From contig LJCV01000055.1 in NCBI GenBank assembly GCA_001298575.1, forward strand, positions 1-64,000: 64,000 nucleotides of DNA, given 5' to 3'. The stretch is from Actinobacteria bacterium OK074. GTDB taxonomy: Bacteria; Actinomycetota; Actinomycetes; Streptomycetales; Streptomycetaceae. Made by a program: the position numbers and the translations under genes. Within the stretch, counting starts at the first letter, position 1. Every line of letters starts with the position of its first letter. Below, piece after piece: positions 1 through 8,092 of this stretch. Under the pieces are notes generated by a model. It did not search any database. It had not been told where the DNA came from and worked only from the letters and a program-made list of their open reading frames with translations.

Positions 1-4
1 CCCG

Positions 5-970
5 ATGCCCAAGCCCCACCTCGCCCGCTGGGTCGGCGACGCCGACGCCTTCCTCGACGTCACCTGGCGCAGGCAGCCGGCCGTCCACCGCCCCCCCCCC
101 CGCCTGCCGCCGCCCCTGACCCTCGCCGACCTCGACACCCTGCTGGAGACCGGACTCCTGCACAGTCCCTACGTCGAGATGGCCCGCGCCGACGACTTCG
201 TCCCCCAGGAGGCGTACTGCTCCGCACGCACGGTCAACCGCACGGCCCACCCCGGCTACGCCGACGCCCGCAAGGTGCGCGAGCAGCTGGACCGGGGCAA
301 CACGCTGCTACTGCGCTGTGTCGACCAGTGGCACCCGGCGACCGCCCGCCTCGTGGCCGGACTCGCCGCCGAACTCGGCCGCCGCATCGAGGCGTTCGTG
401 TTCGTCACCCCGCCCGGCAGCCAGGGCCTGCCCCTGCACCGCGACGACGCCGACGTCCTGACCCTCCAGATCAGCGGCAGCAAGCACTGGTACGTCCACA
501 CCGGCCCCGACGACGACCGGTGGGGGCCCGGCCCCCTGACACCTGTTGCGAAAGTCCCGTCCGCCCCGGACGCCGACCCCGAACTCCTGCTCTCCCAGGT
601 GCTCGGCCCCGGCGAGGTCCTCTACATCCCGCGCGGCTTCGCGCACCGGGCCACCGGCGACGCGGGCCTGTCGGTCCACCTCTCCCTCACCATCCGCGAG
701 CCCGGCGCCGCCGACCTGCACCGCGCCCTCCAGTACCACCTGGCGGCGGGGGTGCGCACGGCCGCCTCCCGCCCCGTCGACGAAGCGGGACTGCTGGCGG
801 CGGCGAAGGGGCTGCTCGACCACTACCGCGCCCGGCTGGAGGCGGCCTCGCCGGACGCCCTCGTCGAGGCGGCCCGCCGCGCCCAAGTGGCCCAGGCACT
901 GCCCCGGATCTCGCCGGGCCTCACGGCACTGGCCGAAGAACTCGCGACGCGGGAATCGACGGACGGCTGA
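5..970 (+). CDS. JmjC-type cupin oxygenase (possibly truncated at window edge)
   Basis: This is a protein of at least 321 residues with a cupin/JmjC fold of the bacterial Cupin_4 type, a family of Fe(II)/2-oxoglutarate hydroxylases. The iron-binding HxD is visible in LHRDDADV (about residues 146-153) and the distal His in IPRGFAHRA (about 209-217). The substrate is unknown; family members hydroxylate ribosomal proteins or peptides. The ATG lies four bases from the window edge and the frame stays open upstream, so the true start may be outside. An 11-C run at 91-101 inside the gene is prone to slippage or sequencing error. The next gene is an XRE/TPR regulator on the same strand, 117 bases away. 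Confidence 0.75.
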   Translation: MPKPHLARWVGDADAFLDVTWRRQPAVHRPPPRLPPPLTLADLDTLLETGLLHSPYVEMARADDFVPQEAYCSARTVNRTAHPGYADARKVREQLDRGNTLLLRCVDQWHPATARLVAGLAAELGRRIEAFVFVTPPGSQGLPLHRDDADVLTLQISGSKHWYVHTGPDDDRWGPGPLTPVAKVPSAPDADPELLLSQVLGPGEVLYIPRGFAHRATGDAGLSVHLSLTIREPGAADLHRALQYHLAAGVRTAASRPVDEAGLLAAAKGLLDHYRARLEAASPDALVEAARRAQVAQALPRISPGLTALAEELATRESTDG

Positions 971-1017
971 CACCGAGCGGGAACATCACAAGCGGAGGCG
1001 CTGTACCCCACATGCTC

Positions 1018-1047
1018 TTGACAAGTAAACTTGACTGACTGTTTCAT
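1018..1047 (+). promoter_or_regulatory. Candidate promoter and small palindrome ahead of the XRE/TPR regulator
   Basis: TTGACA at 1018-1023 with a weak TTTCAT at 1042-1047 (spacing 18) could be a sigma-70-type promoter. A short palindrome CAAGT-AA-ACTTG at 1022-1033 overlaps the -35 element and could be an operator. Seen in sequence; function inferred. Confidence 0.35.
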
Positions 1048-1087
1048 TCCAGTGGTTGAAAAGTTTTCTTAGCCCCTGGGGGACTGC

Positions 1088-2437
1088 GTGGCAACGGATC
1101 CGAAGGCGCTTGGCTCACATGTCCGCCGTCTTCGCCGCGCGGCCGGCCTCTCGCAGGCGGAACTGGCCGGGCCGGATCTCTCGCCGAGTTATGTCTCGCT
1201 GGTCGAGGCGGGCAAGCGCACCCCGTCGACGGAGGTGCTGCGGCAGTTCGCCGCCCGCCTGCGCTGTGACCCCGCCGAACTCCTCGGCCACGTCGACCAC
1301 GTCGAGGTCCAGGACGTCGAACTCGACCTGCGCTACGCCGAAATGGCCCTCGAACACGGCGACCGGGACAACGCCCTGCGCTCCTTCCGGGCCATCCAGG
1401 AGAAGGCGCCCAAGACCGAGCACCCCGACATCTGGTACCGGGCGGAGACGGGCATCGCCCGCTGCCTGGAGTTCAGCGGCCTCCTGGAGGAGGCGGTGGA
1501 GCACTACGAGGGCCTGCGCCAGGACGCCCTGCGGTTCCCGGACCGGGTGGCCTCGCTGGCCTGCGTCGTGCCGCTGTGCCGCTGCTACCGGGAACTGGGC
1601 GACCTCTCGCACGCCATCGGGCTGGCCGAGGGCGTCCTGAACGAACTCGACGCCCTCGGCGTCCCTCCCACCCTGGGCGTCGTCGAGATCGCCTCGACCC
1701 TGGTCGGCCTCTACTACGAGCGGGGCGACCTCAGCCGCGCCGTCTACCTGGCCTCCCGGACCATCGAGCAGGCCCAGAAGATCGAGAACCGCAGGGCCCT
1801 GGGCGCCGCCTACTGGAACGCCAGCGTGGTGATGAACCAGCAGGGCAAGCGCGCGGACGCGCTGCTGCTGATCGAACGGGCCCTGGCGATCTACTCCGAG
1901 GGCGACGACGAACGGGCCCTGGCCCGGCTGCGCAACGCCTACGCGGGACTCCTGCTGAAGGCCGACCAGCCGGACGCCCAGGTCGTGCACGAACTCCTCG
2001 ACCAGGCCGAGCGGAGCCTGGCCAAGTCCGGCAACAACATCGACCTGGCGTACTGCGAGACCGCGAGATCCCGCGCCCAACTGGTCCTGGGCGACCCCGA
2101 CTCCGCCGTCGAACACGCCACCCGCGCGCTGGAACTGCTCGGCCCGCAGCACCGCCTGGAGGCCGCCCGCGCCCTGATCCAGCTGGCCGCCGCGCACCTC
2201 GCGCTCGGGGACCACACGGAGGCGCAGGCTGCCTGCGAACGCGGCGCGCTGATGCTGGAGGCGTCCGAGGCCGGCCGTCAGGCCGGCCTCGCCTGGGGCG
2301 AACTGGCCGAGATGCTGGAGGAGTGCGGCGAGTACGAGCGCGCCCTGTACGCCTACCGCGAGGGCATGCGCTGCATGGGCTGGCGCCGCACGCGCGCGGT
2401 CGGCACCCCGTCGAACGCGTCGACGACCCAGGTCTGA
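1088..2437 (+). CDS. XRE-family HTH regulator with C-terminal TPR domain
   Basis: The 449-residue protein has an N-terminal XRE helix-turn-helix (about residues 8-62, with LSQAELAGPDLSPSYVSLVE as the recognition region). The rest is alpha-helical tetratricopeptide repeats with typical pairs such as GDRDNALRSF, GDLSHAIGLAEG and GKRADALLLIERAL. This layout matches regulators of the RRNPP type, whose TPR domain binds a small peptide, and a large group of Streptomyces regulators with unknown ligands. The GTG start has a GGGGGA Shine-Dalgarno sequence. Only three bases separate its stop from the stop of the convergent secreted-peptide gene, which makes that peptide the obvious candidate ligand (inference). 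Confidence 0.85.
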   Translation: MATDPKALGSHVRRLRRAAGLSQAELAGPDLSPSYVSLVEAGKRTPSTEVLRQFAARLRCDPAELLGHVDHVEVQDVELDLRYAEMALEHGDRDNALRSFRAIQEKAPKTEHPDIWYRAETGIARCLEFSGLLEEAVEHYEGLRQDALRFPDRVASLACVVPLCRCYRELGDLSHAIGLAEGVLNELDALGVPPTLGVVEIASTLVGLYYERGDLSRAVYLASRTIEQAQKIENRRALGAAYWNASVVMNQQGKRADALLLIERALAIYSEGDDERALARLRNAYAGLLLKADQPDAQVVHELLDQAERSLAKSGNNIDLAYCETARSRAQLVLGDPDSAVEHATRALELLGPQHRLEAARALIQLAAAHLALGDHTEAQAACERGALMLEASEAGRQAGLAWGELAEMLEECGEYERALYAYREGMRCMGWRRTRAVGTPSNASTTQV

Positions 2438-2440
2438 GAC

Positions 2441-2593
2441 TCAGGTGTCGACGCTGCAGCAGAGCGGAACCCCGTGGGCCTGAGTCTTCGTCGCGGCGGG
2501 CGCCGGGCCGGCCAGAACCAGTGCTGACAGGACGCCGACGAGAGCGGTGAGGACCGCACCGCGGCTGCGACGACCGAGGAATTTCATGCGCAT
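2441..2593 (-). CDS. 50-residue secreted peptide, candidate signal or modified peptide
   Basis: A 50-codon gene with AAGGAG (complement of 2601-2606) seven bases before ATG. The N-terminus is MRMKFLGRRSRG, followed by a hydrophobic stretch of about 18 residues and an alanine-rich cleavage region (AGPAPAA), which is a good Sec signal peptide. The predicted mature part is only about 16 residues, TKTQAHGVPLCCSVDT, with adjacent cysteines. The gene converges on the XRE/TPR regulator. A longer GTG start at 2674 exists but lacks a comparable ribosome site. I do not recognise the family. The size, signal peptide and neighbour fit a secreted signalling peptide; a modified peptide product is an alternative. 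Confidence 0.7.
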   Translation of the reverse strand: MRMKFLGRRSRGAVLTALVGVLSALVLAGPAPAATKTQAHGVPLCCSVDT

Positions 2594-3090
2594 TGGCGTG
2601 CTCCTTGCAGAAATGACCCATGCCCGCGTGGCGTTGTACTCGCCATGGTGAACGGTGTGTGTCAGGGTGTGCACCGGCTGTCAAAAAGGCGTTTTTGATT
2701 CAAAACCAGTACGAGTGAGGGTATGGCGCGCGCATATGACTGGCCGCGCAATTCGAGTCATGAATTGATATAGATAAACTACTGTGCGGTAGCAGTGTGC
2801 CGACTATTTTTAGTTCGGTTCTATAACTCCTGTTAATATTCAATAAATTTTGGGCCGCCCGCCCGCCCGCCGGTGGACACCGACCCGGAGGGGCTCGTCG
2901 GCGATCGTCCCCCCGGTGCCGAGATCGCACGCGCATGCGACCCCGTCGTCGGCGGGAAAACACTTGGACTCGGCGGCCGTCGCCGCGGGACACTTCGGGT
3001 TCTGGCGCGCCCGTACGTACGGCCATTGAGGCGGCGGCACCTCCCCGTAGAAGCACGTGGCGGCTGTCGCACGACAAAAACAGGGTTGGG
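2594..3090. promoter_or_regulatory. AT-rich divergent intergenic region
   Basis: About 500 bases without a convincing gene separate the secreted-peptide gene (leftward) from the ABC exporter (rightward). The stretch 2690-2850 is far richer in A+T than the rest of the window, with runs such as CTATTTTTAG and AATATTCAATAAATTTT. It probably carries the promoters of both genes. Open frames inside it have codon use unlike the neighbours and were not accepted. Confidence 0.55.
2681..2698. promoter_or_regulatory. Palindrome TCAAAAA-GGCG-TTTTTGA
   Basis: A perfect inverted repeat with 7-base arms and a 4-base centre, 88 bases upstream of the secreted-peptide start. It may be an operator, for example of the neighbouring XRE/TPR regulator. 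No function is proven by sequence. Confidence 0.4.
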
Positions 3091-4935
3091 ATGGGATCGA
3101 CTGAATCGCGCGAAGGTCCCCGGGGCAAGGGCTCCGTGGCCCTCGCCCTTCGCTACTACGGACGGGAAATGGTCCGGCTCCGGTGGCTGACGCTGGTCGG
3201 GATGCTGCTGCCGGCGCTCGGCAACATCGGGATCAACTACGTCGCCCCGCTGGTCGTCGCCAAGCTCGTCGGCCGGATCTCCGGGGACGCGGGCATCTCC
3301 GTCGGCTCGATGCTGCCGTACGTCCTCGGCTTCGGTGGCGTGCTGCTGCTCGCGGAGGGGCTGTGGCGGCTCGGGCTGCACGGTCTGAACCGCCTCGACG
3401 CCCTCGGTATCGAGCACCTGTACGTGATCGGCATGGACGAACTGTTCGCCAAGGACGCCGCGTTCTTCCACGACAACTTCGCCGGCGCGCTGACCAAGCG
3501 GGTCCTGAGCTTCGCCTCCCGGTTCGAGCAGTTCGTGGACACGCTGGCGTTCGAGATCGTGGGCAGCCTGGTGCCGCTGGTGTTCGGGTCGGTGGTGCTG
3601 TGGCGCTACGACCCGATGCTCGTCGTCGGGCTCCTGGCGATGATCACCCTGACCGCGCTGGTCGTGGGGCCCATCATCCGGCGCCGCCAGCGCATCGTCG
3701 ACGAGCGCGAGGCGGCCATCGCCCGGGTGTCGGGCCATGTCGCGGACAGCCTCATGAACATGGACACCGTCCGGGCGTTCGCCGCCGAGGAACTCGAGGC
3801 CGCCGAGCACCGGATTCGGGTCGCGGAGTCCCGGCGGCTGTCGCTGCGCTCGTGGGACTACGGCAACCTGCGCATCGACACGGTGGTCGCACCGCTGTCC
3901 GTGCTGACCAACGCGCTCGGCCTGCTGCTCGCGGTCCAGCTCGGCGGCGGCAGCCACGGCGTCGAGGCGGTCGTGGTCGCCTTCACGTACTACTCCAACG
4001 CGACGCGGGTCATGTTCGAGTTCAACCAGATCTACCGCCGCCTGGAAAGCTCGATGACGGAGGCCGCGCAATTCACCGAACTGCTGCTTCAGTCGCCGAC
4101 CGTGGTCGACCCGGCGCAGCCGGAGGCCCTCGCCTCCCGGCCCGCCGACATCCGCTTCGAGCGGGTGAACTTCGCCCACGCGGGCTCCGAACCCCTCTTC
4201 CAGGGGCTCGAACTGACCGTGCCCAGCGGCTCGAAGATCGGTCTCGTCGGCCGCTCCGGCGGCGGCAAGACCACGCTCAGCAGGCTGCTGCTGCGCATGA
4301 CGGACATCGACGGCGGCCGGATCCTGATCGGCGGCCAGGACATCAGCAAACTGCGCCAGGCCGACCTGCGCGGCCTGATCGCCTACGTGCCGCAGGACCC
4401 GGCGATGTTCCACCGCTCCCTGCGGGACAACATCGCCTTCGCCCGGCCGGACGCCACCGACGCCGAGATCCGCCGCGCGGCCGAGGCGGCGCACGTCACC
4501 GAGTTCGCCGACGCGCTGCCGGACGGCTTCGACACCATGGTCGGCGAGCGCGGCATCAAGCTCTCCGGCGGCCAGCGCCAGCGGGTCGCGCTCGCCCGGG
4601 CCATCCTGCGCGACGCGCCGATCCTCCTGCTCGACGAGGCGACCAGCGCCCTGGACTCGGAGAGCGAGATCCTCGTCCAGGAGGCGCTGTGGCGGCTCAT
4701 GGAGGGGCGGACGGCGCTCGTGGTCGCCCACCGGCTGAGCACGGTCGCGGGCATGGACCAGCTCGTGGTCCTGGACCGCGGCCGGATCGTCGAACAGGGC
4801 ACCCACCAGGAACTGCTCGCCGCCGAGGGCGCCTACGCGAAGCTGTGGCAGCACCAGTCGGGGGGCTTCCTCGACGACAGCTCGACGGTCGCCGAGCCGG
4901 TGGGGGACCGCTCGGCGGGGGCCGAGCTGCACTGA
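3091..4935 (+). CDS. ABC exporter, fused membrane and ATPase domains
   Basis: A 614-residue half-transporter of the exporter type: a six-helix membrane domain (about residues 30-320) followed by an ATP-binding domain. Walker A is GRSGGGKTT (from about residue 387), the signature is LSGGQRQR (from about 491) and Walker B is ILLLDEAT (from about 511). No C39 peptidase domain is present, so it does not cleave double-glycine leaders. ATG 3091 was preferred over an upstream ATG at 2935 because the conserved region begins soon after it and AGGGTTGGG precedes it. It probably works as a homodimer. The substrate is unknown; the secreted peptide gene lies divergently upstream, and mftR follows after a terminator. 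Confidence 0.85.
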   Translation: MGSTESREGPRGKGSVALALRYYGREMVRLRWLTLVGMLLPALGNIGINYVAPLVVAKLVGRISGDAGISVGSMLPYVLGFGGVLLLAEGLWRLGLHGLNRLDALGIEHLYVIGMDELFAKDAAFFHDNFAGALTKRVLSFASRFEQFVDTLAFEIVGSLVPLVFGSVVLWRYDPMLVVGLLAMITLTALVVGPIIRRRQRIVDEREAAIARVSGHVADSLMNMDTVRAFAAEELEAAEHRIRVAESRRLSLRSWDYGNLRIDTVVAPLSVLTNALGLLLAVQLGGGSHGVEAVVVAFTYYSNATRVMFEFNQIYRRLESSMTEAAQFTELLLQSPTVVDPAQPEALASRPADIRFERVNFAHAGSEPLFQGLELTVPSGSKIGLVGRSGGGKTTLSRLLLRMTDIDGGRILIGGQDISKLRQADLRGLIAYVPQDPAMFHRSLRDNIAFARPDATDAEIRRAAEAAHVTEFADALPDGFDTMVGERGIKLSGGQRQRVALARAILRDAPILLLDEATSALDSESEILVQEALWRLMEGRTALVVAHRLSTVAGMDQLVVLDRGRIVEQGTHQELLAAEGAYAKLWQHQSGGFLDDSSTVAEPVGDRSAGAELH

Positions 4936-4947
4936 ACGCGCGCGTGG

Positions 4948-4984
4948 CGGGAGGGTCCGCGCGGCGGCTGCGCGGGCCCTCCCG
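4948..4984 (+). terminator. Hairpin terminator after the ABC exporter
   Basis: Arms of 15 bases (CGGGAGGGTCCGCGC with its complement, one G-T wobble) around a 7-base loop, 13 bases after the exporter stop. There is no U-tract, as is common in actinomycetes. Confidence 0.6.
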
Positions 4985-5026
4985 GCCGGGAGCACGGGGG
5001 CGGTCCGGTCCGGGCCGTCCCTGTGC

Positions 5027-5749
5027 ATGATGTGTCCTGTGGATGCGGACAGCGGGCGGCGGAAGACCGGGGCGGGCGATTCCTTGACGACGGCGGCGAC
5101 GGCCTCGGCGGTGACGGCGGCCACGGCTGCGGCGGCGGTGGACGAACCGGGCGGGGCGGCCAGGGCGGGGCGGCCGCGGGCGACCTCGCGGGCCGCCCTG
5201 GAACGGCTGGGGTTCGAACTCTTCGCCCGGCAGGGCTTCGACCGCACGACCGTCGACGACATCGCCGCCGCGGCGGGCATCGGACGCCGTACCTTCTTCC
5301 GCTACTTCGCCTCCAAGAACGACCTCGTGTGGGGCGACTTCGAGGAGCAGCTGGTCCGGCTCGACGGCCTGCTCGCGGCGGCCGATCCGGGCGCCGCCAT
5401 GATGGACGGACTGCGGGGCGCGGTCGTCGAGTTCAACCGCTTCGACCCGGCGGTCGTCCCCTGGCACCGCCAGCGCATGGCGCTCATCCTGCGGGTGCCG
5501 ACCCTCCAGGCCGACTCCACCGTGCGCTACACCTCGTGGCGGGCCCTGGTCACGCGGTTCGCCGCGCGGCGCACCGGCCGTGCCCCCGCCGACCTGCTGC
5601 CCCGGCTGATCGGCCATGCCGCCCTGGCCGCGTGCATCGCCGCGTACGAGCACTGGCTGACGGACCCCGGCGACGGCGTCGGCGACCTGCTCGACCGGGC
5701 GATACGACAGCTCGCGCACGGGTTCGAGGGGCCGGCCGCGTCGGTGTAG
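5027..5749 (+). CDS. mftR: Mycofactocin-system TetR regulator
   Basis: A TetR-family repressor of up to 240 residues. The DNA-binding domain spans about residues 50-100 (ALERLGFELFARQGFDRTTV, then IAAAAGIGRRTFFRYFASK). The family sits in mycofactocin loci and, in mycobacteria, controls mft expression in response to acyl-CoAs (established for MftR). The first 45 residues are a low-complexity Ala/Thr tail of doubtful reality, and no Shine-Dalgarno sequence precedes ATG 5027, so the start may lie further in or the message may be leaderless. It converges with mftG across a repeat-rich spacer. Confidence 0.85.
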   Translation: MMCPVDADSGRRKTGAGDSLTTAATASAVTAATAAAAVDEPGGAARAGRPRATSRAALERLGFELFARQGFDRTTVDDIAAAAGIGRRTFFRYFASKNDLVWGDFEEQLVRLDGLLAAADPGAAMMDGLRGAVVEFNRFDPAVVPWHRQRMALILRVPTLQADSTVRYTSWRALVTRFAARRTGRAPADLLPRLIGHAALAACIAAYEHWLTDPGDGVGDLLDRAIRQLAHGFEGPAASV

Positions 5750-5762
5750 CTCTGGCGGGGGA

Positions 5763-5935
5763 CGGTCGCTGTGGTGTAGTCCCGGCCGGGGCCGGGCGCT
5801 GGGGCGCGGCCCGGGCCGGTCGCCGTGGTGTAGTCCCGGCGGGAGCCGGTCGTTGTGGTGCCGCCCGGGGCGGTCGTGGTGGGGGTCGGCTCGGGCCGGT
5901 CGCCGCGGTGTGGCTCCGGCCGAGGCCGGTCATCG
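5763..5935. repeat. Degenerate tandem repeat between mftR and mftG
   Basis: About five imperfect units each begin CGGTCG and mostly continue with GTGGTGT, starting near 5763, 5818, 5847, 5871 and 5897; a shorter remnant follows near 5927. Units at 5763 and 5818 are nearly identical for about 24 bases. The array fills the space between the converging mftR and mftG stops and touches the mftG stop. Confidence 0.55.
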
Positions 5936-7537
5936 CACCTCGCGCCGCATCGCGTCCGCCACGAGTTCGCCGATCAGGACGGCGGTGGCGGCCGGGCCGC
6001 GCAGGGGAGCCGTCGGCAGGATCGAGGTGTCCGCGACCCGGAGGCCCTCGACGCCGTGCACCCGCCCGTAGGGGTCGACGGCGGCACGGGGATCGCCCGC
6101 GGGGCCCAACGGGACGGTGCCGCAGGCGTGTTGGGAGGTACCGAGGTGTCCGTGCACCCAACCGTCCAGCAGCCGGTCGTCGTTCAGGACCTCCTCCCCC
6201 AACTCCACGAGCCCGGCGGCGACTTCGGCGAAGGCGGAGGTGGCCACCAGCTCGGCGGTCGCGCGGACCGCCTCGCGCATCCGGCGCCGGTCGTCGGCGG
6301 ACTCCAGGTAGCCGTAGTCGACGGCGGGGGGCACGGCCGGGTCGGCGGAGAGGGTCCGCAACCGCCCGCTCAGCCGCGGCGACTGGACCGACACGAGGAA
6401 CGCGAGCGGCGCCCCGGGCACGCTCACCGTCCCGCCGACCAGCCCCGCCAGGGGGACCAGCGACTGGAGGATCTCCAGATCGCCCGGGTCGGCGGCGCCC
6501 GACGACGTCAGGTGCAGGGCGCCGCCGAGCCAGGAGCCGACGGGCTCGGGCACCGGCCGCCGCGGCGTCCACTCCAGCACCACCTGGGGGTGGTCGCCGA
6601 ACCGGGCGCCGACGGCGGGGGCGTCCAGGACGACGGGGACGCCGAGCCGTTCCAGGACCCGGCGCGGCCCGATCCCCGACAGGTGCAGCAGGTGCGGCGA
6701 GCCGAACGCCCCGGCGCACAGCACGACTTCGCCGCACTCCACCGTCGTAGGACCGCCGTCGTGGTCGACGACGACGACGGTCGCGCGGCCGTGTTCGACG
6801 ACGATCCGGCGGACCGAACTGCCGCCCGCCACCGTGAGGTTGGGGCGGTCGGCGGCGGCCAGGAGGTGGCTGATGCCGGTGTTGACGCGGACGCCGTCCA
6901 CGGAGTTGGTGGGCACCGGGCCGAAACCGGGCGTGCCCTGCGCGTTCTTGTCCGGCTCGTCGGGGTGGCCCAGTTCGCGGGCGGCGGCCCCGAACGCGGC
7001 GGCCACCGGGTGCCGCAGGTCCGTGCGCCGGACCCGTACGGGGCCGCTGCCGCCGTGCAGTTCACCGCCGCCGTGGTCGAGGTCGGTCTCCAACCGGCGC
7101 AGCAGGGGCAGCACTTGGCCGTACGACCAGGCCGGGCCGCCCGCCGCCGACCAGCGGTCGAAGTCGGCGCGGCGGGCCCGGACGAAGTACCCGCCGTTGA
7201 CGGTGGTCGAGCCGCCGAGGAAACGCCCCCGGACCACCGTGTAGGGCCGCCCGGGCGTCAGGTGCGCCGGGTACGGCCGGACGGCGGGGTGCCCCGGCTG
7301 CGCGCCGGGCACGAGCCGGGCGTCCAGCAACTCCGGTGCGAACTCCGCCCGTTGGCGCGGTGCCGGGCCCGCCTCCAGCGCCAGCACCGTACGGCCGGGG
7401 TCCTCGCTGAGCCGCGCGGCGAGCACGGCGCCGCTGCCGCCGCAGCCCACGACGACGACATCCGGACGGCCGCGCCGGGAGCGGGGCGGAGCGGAACGGG
7501 AGGCGGCCGACGGTCCGGCAGACGGTTTCATGGGCAT
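5930..7537 (-). CDS. mftG: Mycofactocin-associated GMC oxidoreductase
   Basis: A 535-residue GMC-family flavoprotein. The FAD-binding GxGxxG motif is near the N-terminus (VVVVGCGGSGAVLAARLSED), a GGSTTVNGG signature follows, and a GMC C-terminal region ends with ADTSILPTAPLRGPAATA. MftG oxidises the reduced mycofactocin cofactor and hands electrons to the respiratory chain (established for the family in mycobacteria). ATG 7537 with AAGGG five bases upstream was preferred to the longer GTG start at 7558. It is transcribed away from mftA, sharing a 124-base promoter region with it. Confidence 0.9.
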   Translation of the reverse strand: MPMKPSAGPSAASRSAPPRSRRGRPDVVVVGCGGSGAVLAARLSEDPGRTVLALEAGPAPRQRAEFAPELLDARLVPGAQPGHPAVRPYPAHLTPGRPYTVVRGRFLGGSTTVNGGYFVRARRADFDRWSAAGGPAWSYGQVLPLLRRLETDLDHGGGELHGGSGPVRVRRTDLRHPVAAAFGAAARELGHPDEPDKNAQGTPGFGPVPTNSVDGVRVNTGISHLLAAADRPNLTVAGGSSVRRIVVEHGRATVVVVDHDGGPTTVECGEVVLCAGAFGSPHLLHLSGIGPRRVLERLGVPVVLDAPAVGARFGDHPQVVLEWTPRRPVPEPVGSWLGGALHLTSSGAADPGDLEILQSLVPLAGLVGGTVSVPGAPLAFLVSVQSPRLSGRLRTLSADPAVPPAVDYGYLESADDRRRMREAVRATAELVATSAFAEVAAGLVELGEEVLNDDRLLDGWVHGHLGTSQHACGTVPLGPAGDPRAAVDPYGRVHGVEGLRVADTSILPTAPLRGPAATAVLIGELVADAMRREVR

Positions 7538-7552
7538 CCGACCCTTCACTTT

Positions 7553-7567
7553 TGGCACATGGTGTCA
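7553..7567. promoter_or_regulatory. Imperfect palindrome in the mftG-mftA divergent promoter
   Basis: TGGCAC-ATG-GTGTCA has arms matching at five of six positions and sits between the divergent mftG and mftA starts. The reverse strand also carries GATAAT as a candidate -10 for mftG. It is a plausible MftR or activator site; inference only. Confidence 0.3.
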
Positions 7568-7661
7568 TTATCCTCCCCGTATTCGATCCGTATCCCCGTA
7601 GCAGCTGGGAGCGGTCCGCGGCGCACGACCGCGGTGCCGCCGGACGTCAAGGGAGAGTCGC

Positions 7662-7808
7662 ATGAACGAGCTCCACACCAGCCGGTCCGCCGAGTCCGGG
7701 GCCGTCGAGGCCGGGACCGCCGAGGAGGACGTCACCGTCGGGGCGCTGATCCAGGACGAGGACCTCCTGGAGGACGTGTCCATCGACGGCATGTGCGGCG
7801 TCTACTAG
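7662..7808 (+). CDS. mftA: Mycofactocin precursor peptide
   Basis: A 48-residue acidic peptide whose C-terminus IDGMCGVY carries the Val-Tyr pair that becomes the mycofactocin core. MftC, guided by MftB, oxidatively decarboxylates the terminal Tyr and links it to Val. MftE then cuts before the modified dipeptide, MftD converts it to the redox-active form, and MftF adds glucose units (established pathway). ATG 7662 has GGGAGAG six to seven bases upstream. It is too short for usual gene calls and is covered by a long false frame. The mftB start lies only eight bases after its stop. Confidence 0.95.
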   Translation: MNELHTSRSAESGAVEAGTAEEDVTVGALIQDEDLLEDVSIDGMCGVY

Positions 7809-7816
7809 GCCGCCGG

Positions 7817-8092
7817 ATGACCACGATGGACATCGACCGCGCCTGGGACCTGCACCCGCAGGTCTCGGTGCGGCCGGAACCCTTCGGCGCCCTCCTCTAC
7901 CACTTCGGCACCCGCCGACTGACCTTCCTCAAGGACCGCAGGCTCCTCGCGGTCGTCGAGTCCCTCGCCCAGGCACCCACCGCGCGCGCCGCCTGCCTCG
8001 CGGCCGGTGTCGGCGAGACCGAACTGCCGCGCTTCGGCCGGGCGTTGGACGCCCTGGTCCAGTCCTCGATGGTCGTCGGAAGGACCTCATGA
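7817..8092 (+). CDS. mftB: Mycofactocin RiPP recognition element chaperone
   Basis: A 91-residue protein of the PqqD-like RRE fold that binds the MftA leader and presents it to MftC. The typical N-terminal pattern WDLHPQVSVRPEPFGALLYH and the RRLTFLKDRRLLAVVESL region are visible. A second ATG nine bases in (giving MDIDRAW) is an alternative start. The stop overlaps the mftC start by four bases (ATGA), which suggests translational coupling in the mftA-F operon. Confidence 0.92.
   Translation: MTTMDIDRAWDLHPQVSVRPEPFGALLYHFGTRRLTFLKDRRLLAVVESLAQAPTARAACLAAGVGETELPRFGRALDALVQSSMVVGRTS

Noticed and set aside
2700-3128. Leftward 142-codon open frame in the AT-rich gap
   Set aside because: Codon use changes abruptly halfway, there is no ribosome site, and the composition does not match other genes here.
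2833-5280. Very long leftward open frame of more than 800 codons
   Set aside because: It is antisense to the ABC exporter and AT-rich promoter, has low-complexity His/Asp/Gly/Arg composition and no domain pattern; it is a GC-bias shadow.
5763-5935. CRISPR-like array
   Set aside because: Units are irregular in length and sequence, with no constant spacers and no cas genes nearby.
5855-8092. 745-codon rightward frame spanning mftG, mftA and the mftB region
   Set aside because: Only its last 91 codons (mftB) are real. The rest is antisense to mftG or out of frame with mftA.
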